The notes under the pieces are model-generated. The model saw nothing but the letters and a program-made list of their open reading frames with translations, was not told the DNA's origin and did not search any database. Positions 60,531-64,000 of a DNA stretch of 64,000 nt are shown here, one piece after another. The DNA lies in the NCBI GenBank assembly GCA_005793345.1, contig SXSU01000108.1:1-64000 (forward strand), given 5' to 3'. Position numbers and translations under genes: made by a program. The stretch's first letter is position 1; every line of letters starts with the position of its first letter. This DNA comes from Bdellovibrionales bacterium. Its GTDB lineage: Bacteria; Bdellovibrionota; Bdellovibrionia; Bdellovibrionales; Bdellovibrionaceae.

Positions 60531-61106
60531 CTACCACGGTCCCATCAATCGGTCAAGACAGATACTTGCAGCTGATCTCACTGATAGATGTCGATAATCC
60601 AATGGAGGGGCTCCTCGAATAGACTCCAACACACCATCACAACTTTGCATAAACTCAGTTGTTAAACCAAACCCAGTTCCCAAAATCAAAAATACAGGTT
60701 TTTTCTCAATGTGCATGACACTTTTTAGCTCTGAAAAAGTAAAAGATTTAACACCTTCAACAGGACGGGCATGGGTAGCAATATATAACGCATCAGAAAC
60801 ATTCCATTGAGATTTTGCATGCTCCAATGAATTTGCAGTACAAACATTTGTTAGCGCAGTGCGCCTCATTCTATTAAACTCAGCTCCAGGTCCAACACGC
60901 CAGTGATCCAATATTCTATCAACAAACATGAGTTGTTCTTGCATTGGATGAATTAAAAAATACTTTTCAACACCATAGACTTTTGCAGCTCGTGCTATAT
61001 CATGAATATCAAAATTTGTAATATTTGTCGCAACAATATCACCAGCCCGATCTTTTATGGGAAAATGAACCAACCCCAAAGCTAAACGAGGAACATATAC
61101 ACTCAT
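60531..61106 (-). CDS. SPOUT-fold RNA methyltransferase next to trmD (PF09936-like)
   Basis: 191-residue protein resembling the SAM-dependent RNA methyltransferase family found between trmD and rplS in Bdellovibrio, delta-proteobacteria and some other phyla. Features: LALGLVHFPIKDRAGDIVAT at the start, NFDIHDIARAAKVYGVEKYF, and the knot region VFLILGTGFGLTTEFMQSCD with PLDYRHLSVRSAASICLDRL at the C-terminus. The knot with a Gly-rich loop is typical of SPOUT enzymes. The RNA target is not established as far as I know. It lies within the operon, 42 bp after trmD. Confidence 0.85.
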   Translation of the reverse strand: MSVYVPRLALGLVHFPIKDRAGDIVATNITNFDIHDIARAAKVYGVEKYFLIHPMQEQLMFVDRILDHWRVGPGAEFNRMRRTALTNVCTANSLEHAKSQWNVSDALYIATHARPVEGVKSFTFSELKSVMHIEKKPVFLILGTGFGLTTEFMQSCDGVLESIRGAPPLDYRHLSVRSAASICLDRLMGPW

Positions 61107-61148
61107 AATAAAACCACCCCGTATTTTCTAATTTGTTAAATTTAAATT

Positions 61149-61979
61149 TCATACTTGTGCTATAAAAATTAAGAATTCTTCAATCTCTTTTTTATTAATC
61201 GAAAGGGAATTTAATTCATTTTCTGATAAACTCAAGAGTAATTTTTCATACTTTTGAATTTGTTTGGTTGTAAACTTTTTAGATCTTAAATAATTTTCAA
61301 ACAGTTTTTTTCGTTTTTTAAATGTAACTATCATTGAAATTACATTTTTAAATTCATCAATTTTTTCATGATTCCCACTTAATAAAATGGATGGAACAAG
61401 TTGCTCTCTCCATTCACGTGGCCTTGTAAAGCTTACTGATTCTAATAACCCATCAAGGGCAAAACTATCTTTTTTAGAAGAATCCTCATGTCCAAGAACT
61501 CCATTAACCTGTCTCCCAATTGCATCTATCATTGATAGAGCAGCAAGTTCTCCACCGCTTAATACAAAATCACCAAGCGAAAGCTCTTCATCAACAAAAG
61601 TATTTATAAATCTTTGGTCTATACCACCATACCGTCCACATATAAAAACCATAGTTTTATCTTTTAACGAAGCCAATTCAACGGCCTTTGAATGACTAAA
61701 GACACTTCCATGAGGAGACATGTATATAGTTTTCAAATGCTCCCTTGACCCAAGTGATTCAATTAGATCAGCAAGAGGGTTTGCTAGCATCAACATACCA
61801 TCCCCTCCACCATAGGGTCGATCATCAACTGTTTTATGAATATCAGATACAAATTGCCTCGGTGACATTACATTAATTAGAATTTTACCTTCAGAAATTG
61901 CTTGTCCAATAACTCCCATTTCAAGTGTGTTTTTAACTATTTCTGGAAATAATGTAACCAATATAATTTTTATACTCAT
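61149..61979 (-). CDS. trmD: tRNA (guanine37-N1)-methyltransferase
   Basis: Methylates G37 next to the anticodon to prevent frameshifting. The 276 residues start MSIKIILVTLFPEIVKNTLE; this ATG (61977-61979) follows GGTGAG and fits the family start better than an upstream ATG. The SAM-binding knot comprises MSPHGSVFSHSKAVELA, FICGRYGGIDQRFI and DFVLSGGELAALSMIDAIGR. The C-terminal domain has SVSFTRPREWREQLVPSILL and SGNH. About 30 residues longer than E. coli TrmD, mostly at the basic C-terminus. Confidence 0.96.
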   Translation of the reverse strand: MSIKIILVTLFPEIVKNTLEMGVIGQAISEGKILINVMSPRQFVSDIHKTVDDRPYGGGDGMLMLANPLADLIESLGSREHLKTIYMSPHGSVFSHSKAVELASLKDKTMVFICGRYGGIDQRFINTFVDEELSLGDFVLSGGELAALSMIDAIGRQVNGVLGHEDSSKKDSFALDGLLESVSFTRPREWREQLVPSILLSGNHEKIDEFKNVISMIVTFKKRKKLFENYLRSKKFTTKQIQKYEKLLLSLSENELNSLSINKKEIEEFLIFIAQV

Positions 61980-62066
61980 ATAAAACTCACCATTAAAGTA
62001 CACTTTAAAATATATTTTATTGTAATTCTCTCAATACAAAAAGTTAAAAAGATATAAAGATAAAAA

Positions 62067-62618
62067 TTAAACTCTTTGAACCTCTATTAGCCCATCTGGC
62101 AATTCCATTAATATCACTTTTTGTTCAAATTTAATTTCCAGAATATAATCATCAACTAAGGGTATAGAATAAATCTCTCCCATTTCTGTCTTAACTTGAA
62201 TTAAGTCATGTGCACCATTAAAAGAAAAACTATCAATAATTCCAATGTAGCTCTCTTTATTATAAACTTTAAAATTTTCAATTTGAGTTAAATAAAAGCC
62301 CTCATCTTCAGATTGTAATTCAAATATTTTACCATCAACCCAAAAACTTAATCCCTTGAGGGCTTCCGATTGATTTCGATCAAGAACTTTATCTAATTTC
62401 GCAATAACCCCATCTTTATGAAAACTTGACTCAATAACTTTGAATTCTTTTAGTTTTGATAAATCTACTTTTTCATCATCAAAATTCTTGTCAAGATTAA
62501 CAAAAATGGATTCAACTTCAGTAAACCAATCTTTTTCTGATGAATAAATTAAAAGATATACTTCCCCCTTAAGTCCATGGGCATCTTTAATTTTGCCAAC
62601 ATTCCTCATATTACTCAC
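62067..62618 (-). CDS. rimM: Ribosome maturation factor RimM
   Basis: Assists late 30S assembly and binds S19. The 183 residues have the N-terminal RimM barrel (RNVGKIKDAHGLKGEVYLLI) and the C-terminal PRC barrel with GFYLTQIENFKVYNKESYIG and IPLVDDYILEIKFEQKVILM. Divergent in the middle but of usual length (about 175-185). Two ATGs 9 bp apart (62618, 62609) are possible starts. It is the third gene of the operon, separated from khpA by a perfect palindrome. Confidence 0.93.
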   Translation of the reverse strand: MSNMRNVGKIKDAHGLKGEVYLLIYSSEKDWFTEVESIFVNLDKNFDDEKVDLSKLKEFKVIESSFHKDGVIAKLDKVLDRNQSEALKGLSFWVDGKIFELQSEDEGFYLTQIENFKVYNKESYIGIIDSFSFNGAHDLIQVKTEMGEIYSIPLVDDYILEIKFEQKVILMELPDGLIEVQRV

Positions 62619-62643
62619 CGTGACTCCTAAATTTTTCTTATGA

Positions 62644-62685
62644 ACAAATAAAAAGGGGATGTTTAAACATCCCCTTTTTATTTGT
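62644..62685. terminator. Perfect 42 bp palindrome between khpA and rimM
   Basis: ACAAATAAAAAGGGGATGTTT followed at once by its exact reverse complement, so the stem is 21 bp with no spacer. The AAAAAGGGGATG core plus flanking A/T runs gives an intrinsic terminator in both directions. It sits inside an otherwise continuous operon, so partial termination or RNA processing is likely. Confidence 0.85.
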
Positions 62686-62729
62686 ATAAAATTAATCTAC
62701 AATATTTTTTAAAAAAATCTTAAAAATAA

Positions 62730-62972
62730 TTATTCAACAATTTCAAGTACGCTTCGCTTATGAATTTTTGTACTAGCCGCAGTTAATATAGTTCTCATTG
62801 ATCGAGCTGTACGTCCTTGCTTACCTATTACTTTTCCAAGATCTTGTTTTGCAACTTTCAACTCGATTACTGTTGTTTGTTCGCCAACAACTTCTTTAAC
62901 ATCAACTTGGTCAGGATAATCAACCAATGACTTTACCATAAACTCGATTAAATCTTTAAGGCTTGAACTCAT
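62730..62972 (-). CDS. khpA: KH-domain RNA-binding protein KhpA
   Basis: 80-residue single KH domain (KhpA/YlqC). [20 protein letters not shown] leads into [20 protein letters not shown], with the conserved GKxG loop (GKQG) that contacts RNA, and ends [10 protein letters not shown]. Its place between rpsP and rimM is the usual one. AGGGGGAAAAGTT precedes the ATG. In other bacteria it pairs with KhpB; no khpB is in the window. Confidence 0.93.
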   Translation of the reverse strand: MSSSLKDLIEFMVKSLVDYPDQVDVKEVVGEQTTVIELKVAKQDLGKVIGKQGRTARSMRTILTAASTKIHKRSVLEIVE

Positions 62973-63170
62973 AACTTTTCCCCCTCAATATTCCACTTCT
63001 AACAACAATTCGATCTTTAATTGTCTTTGGTTTAATAGGTCTATAATAAAAATGACCTTATACAATTATCAATACGAACTGTTAGATTAATCAATAAATT
63101 ATTTAATACTCAAGACTTTGGAATTAATTGTCTTAAATTATCCAATTTTCATCTTTTAAAACAAATAAAA

Positions 63171-63190
63171 ACCCATAATTAAGTCTGGTT
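63171..63190 (+). repeat. Half-copy of palindromic repeat module A
   Basis: ACCCATAATTAAGTCTGGTT matches the left arm of module A (CTCATAATTAAGTCTGATC) about 90 bp from the full copy at 63257. The right arm is absent. Confidence 0.45.
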
Positions 63191-63256
63191 AAAAAAAATA
63201 TTTTTCTTATTTTTTTTAAAGTTTTTACCTAAACTACATTTATTTCTAAAAACTAA

Positions 63257-63372
63257 ATAACCGCTCATAATTAAGTCTGATCGCTTCGCGATTATCTCAG
63301 ACATAATCATAAGCAATATTTTCTTGATTGTTAGGGATGATTTCTGAACCACCCCGAATTATGAAAACCCAA
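63257..63372 (+). repeat. Palindromic repeat array A-B-(C) downstream of rpsP
   Basis: Module A (63257-63318: CTCATAATTAAGTCTGATCG, TTCGCGATTATCTCAGAC, ATAATCATAAGC), then module B with a decayed stem (GGGATGATT versus AACCACCCC), then the first bases of module C (GAATTATGAAAAC). The order matches 40991-41129. It lies between rpsP and khpA inside the translation operon. Confidence 0.8.
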
Positions 63373-63407
63373 CCTCAGAATGAATTTAAATTTAATTTGA
63401 ATTAAAA

Positions 63408-63665
63408 TTAATTAGAAACAGATTGAGATGCTTTTTTTAAAAGATGTTTAACTCTATCAGTAGGTTGCGCACCTTTTTTAATCCATGAATCAATTTTAGC
63501 ATGATCAACATTAAGACTTTCTTTTTGAACTCCAACTTTAGGAATATAATGTCCAACTACCTCAATGAATTTTCCAGTTACATAACGTCGAGAATCTGCA
63601 ACAGTAACACGATATTTGGGCTTATGTTTAGTTCCAAAACGGGCTAAGCGAATTACAACAGCCAT
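63408..63665 (-). CDS. rpsP: 30S ribosomal protein S16
   Basis: 85-residue S16, an early assembly protein of the 30S body. MAVVIRLARFGTKHKPKYRV and VADSRRYVTGKFIEVVGHYI are the family N-terminus; DHAKIDSWIKKGAQPTDRVK is the conserved C-terminal helix region. GGGAG precedes the ATG. First gene after ffh in the operon; a 435 bp gap with repeat modules separates it from khpA. Confidence 0.96.
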   Translation of the reverse strand: MAVVIRLARFGTKHKPKYRVTVADSRRYVTGKFIEVVGHYIPKVGVQKESLNVDHAKIDSWIKKGAQPTDRVKHLLKKASQSVSN

Positions 63666-63771
63666 TTAATAAATCTCCCTTTTAACAATTACATTAGTAA
63701 AATTACACATAATAAATAAGATAATATCTTTTTTTATGCAAGACTTTGAATGGGTTTACTCATAAACCTTT

Positions 63772-63789
63772 TAAAACGCAAGCGTTTTA
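63772..63789 (-). terminator. Hairpin at the ffh stop codon
   Basis: TAAAACGC and GCGTTTTA form a perfect 8 bp stem around AA, starting next to the ffh TAA. Candidate terminator between ffh and rpsP; on the minus strand the stem itself supplies the T-run. Confidence 0.55.
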
Positions 63790-64000
63790 TTAGAATGGAA
63801 ATCGTCCACCTGGAAATCCACCTTTACCCTTACCTCCACCCATAAGTCCCCCCATACCCATTTTCATAAATTGACTCATCATTTTTTTGGCGTCTTCAAA
63901 TTGCTTAATGAATTTATTAACATCACGAACTTCTGTGCCACTTCCTTTAGCAATTCGCATTCGGCGAGATCCATTTAAAATTCTATGATTACGACGCTCC
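63790..64000 (-). CDS. ffh: Signal recognition particle protein Ffh (C-terminal end only)
   Basis: The window contains the last 69 codons and stop (63790-63792) of Ffh, the GTPase that delivers membrane proteins to FtsY. Visible is the end of the methionine-rich M domain: [20 protein letters not shown] contains the SRP-RNA binding SRRxRIAxGSG motif, then [19 protein letters not shown] and a Gly/Lys/Phe tail ending GGRFPF. The N and G domains lie beyond the right edge. ffh-rpsP adjacency is the classical order. Confidence 0.95.
   Translation of the reverse strand, partial: ERRNHRILNGSRRMRIAKGSGTEVRDVNKFIKQFEDAKKMMSQFMKMGMGGLMGGGKGKGGFPGGRFPF

Overview
The window is AT-rich chromosomal DNA (by eye about one third G+C). 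Gene content points to the Bdellovibrionota (Bdellovibrio, Pseudobdellovibrio or Bacteriovorax-like predators and relatives). The evidence is a TIGR02147-type regulator, a Glt/Agl-like TPR, FHA-TonB and TolQ/R operon of the kind known from myxobacteria and Bdellovibrio, an rpoN-lptB-lptC block, a ntrY/ntrX-like pair beside proS, and many secreted proteins without clear relatives. Taxonomy is inferred from gene content only. I saw no rRNA, tRNA, CRISPR array or intact insertion sequence.

Layout. 1-10.4 kb: enolase (cut by the window edge), a coiled-coil protein, a short RecQ, a decayed sugar dehydrogenase-cytochrome gene, a Tet-like MFS pump, a nitroreductase with a divergent Rrf2 regulator, a secreted HExxH protein, and a TIGR02147 regulator divergent to a small exported protein. 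10.4-24.5 kb: a long minus-strand block of rpoN, lptB, an lptC/lptA-like gene, and a TolQ/TolR/TolR, FHA-TonB, TPR lipoprotein, two TPR proteins and beta-barrel set that looks like one energised envelope-spanning machine. 24.7-29.8 kb: yajQ, an OmpA-type lipoprotein and the flgM-flgN-flgK-flgL operon. 29.8-45.2 kb: accessory DNA with a vWA-like lipoprotein, a three-gene operon ending in a HEPN protein, two secreted proteins with Cys/His signatures, a LOG-family hydrolase, fadJ-fadI, two Bor-family lipoproteins, a disrupted gene, an AAA/DUF4143 ATPase and gmhA. 45.3-53.1 kb: ribE-ribBA-ribH, a NtrY-like kinase, a NtrX-like regulator and proS. 53.1-58.9 kb: a beta-barrel candidate, a 902-residue lipoprotein, arfB, gene debris and pyrF. 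58.9-64 kb: the translation operon ffh-rpsP-khpA-rimM-trmD-SPOUT methyltransferase-rplS-rnhB-yraN on the minus strand.

The most distinctive feature is a dispersed family of intergenic palindromic repeats from 21.9 kb to the right end. It has three hairpin modules, called A, B and C here. Two loci carry all three in tandem but in permuted order. Paired arms differ between copies with compensating changes. Most module A copies touch or supply the stop codon of a neighbouring gene. I do not recognise the family.

Other notable points are a NtrX-like regulator with an altered GAFTGA motif, a RibBA whose GTP cyclohydrolase half lacks its zinc cysteines, a RecQ without its winged-helix domain and with DDAH instead of DEAH, two broken genes, and several perfect palindromes in likely control regions.
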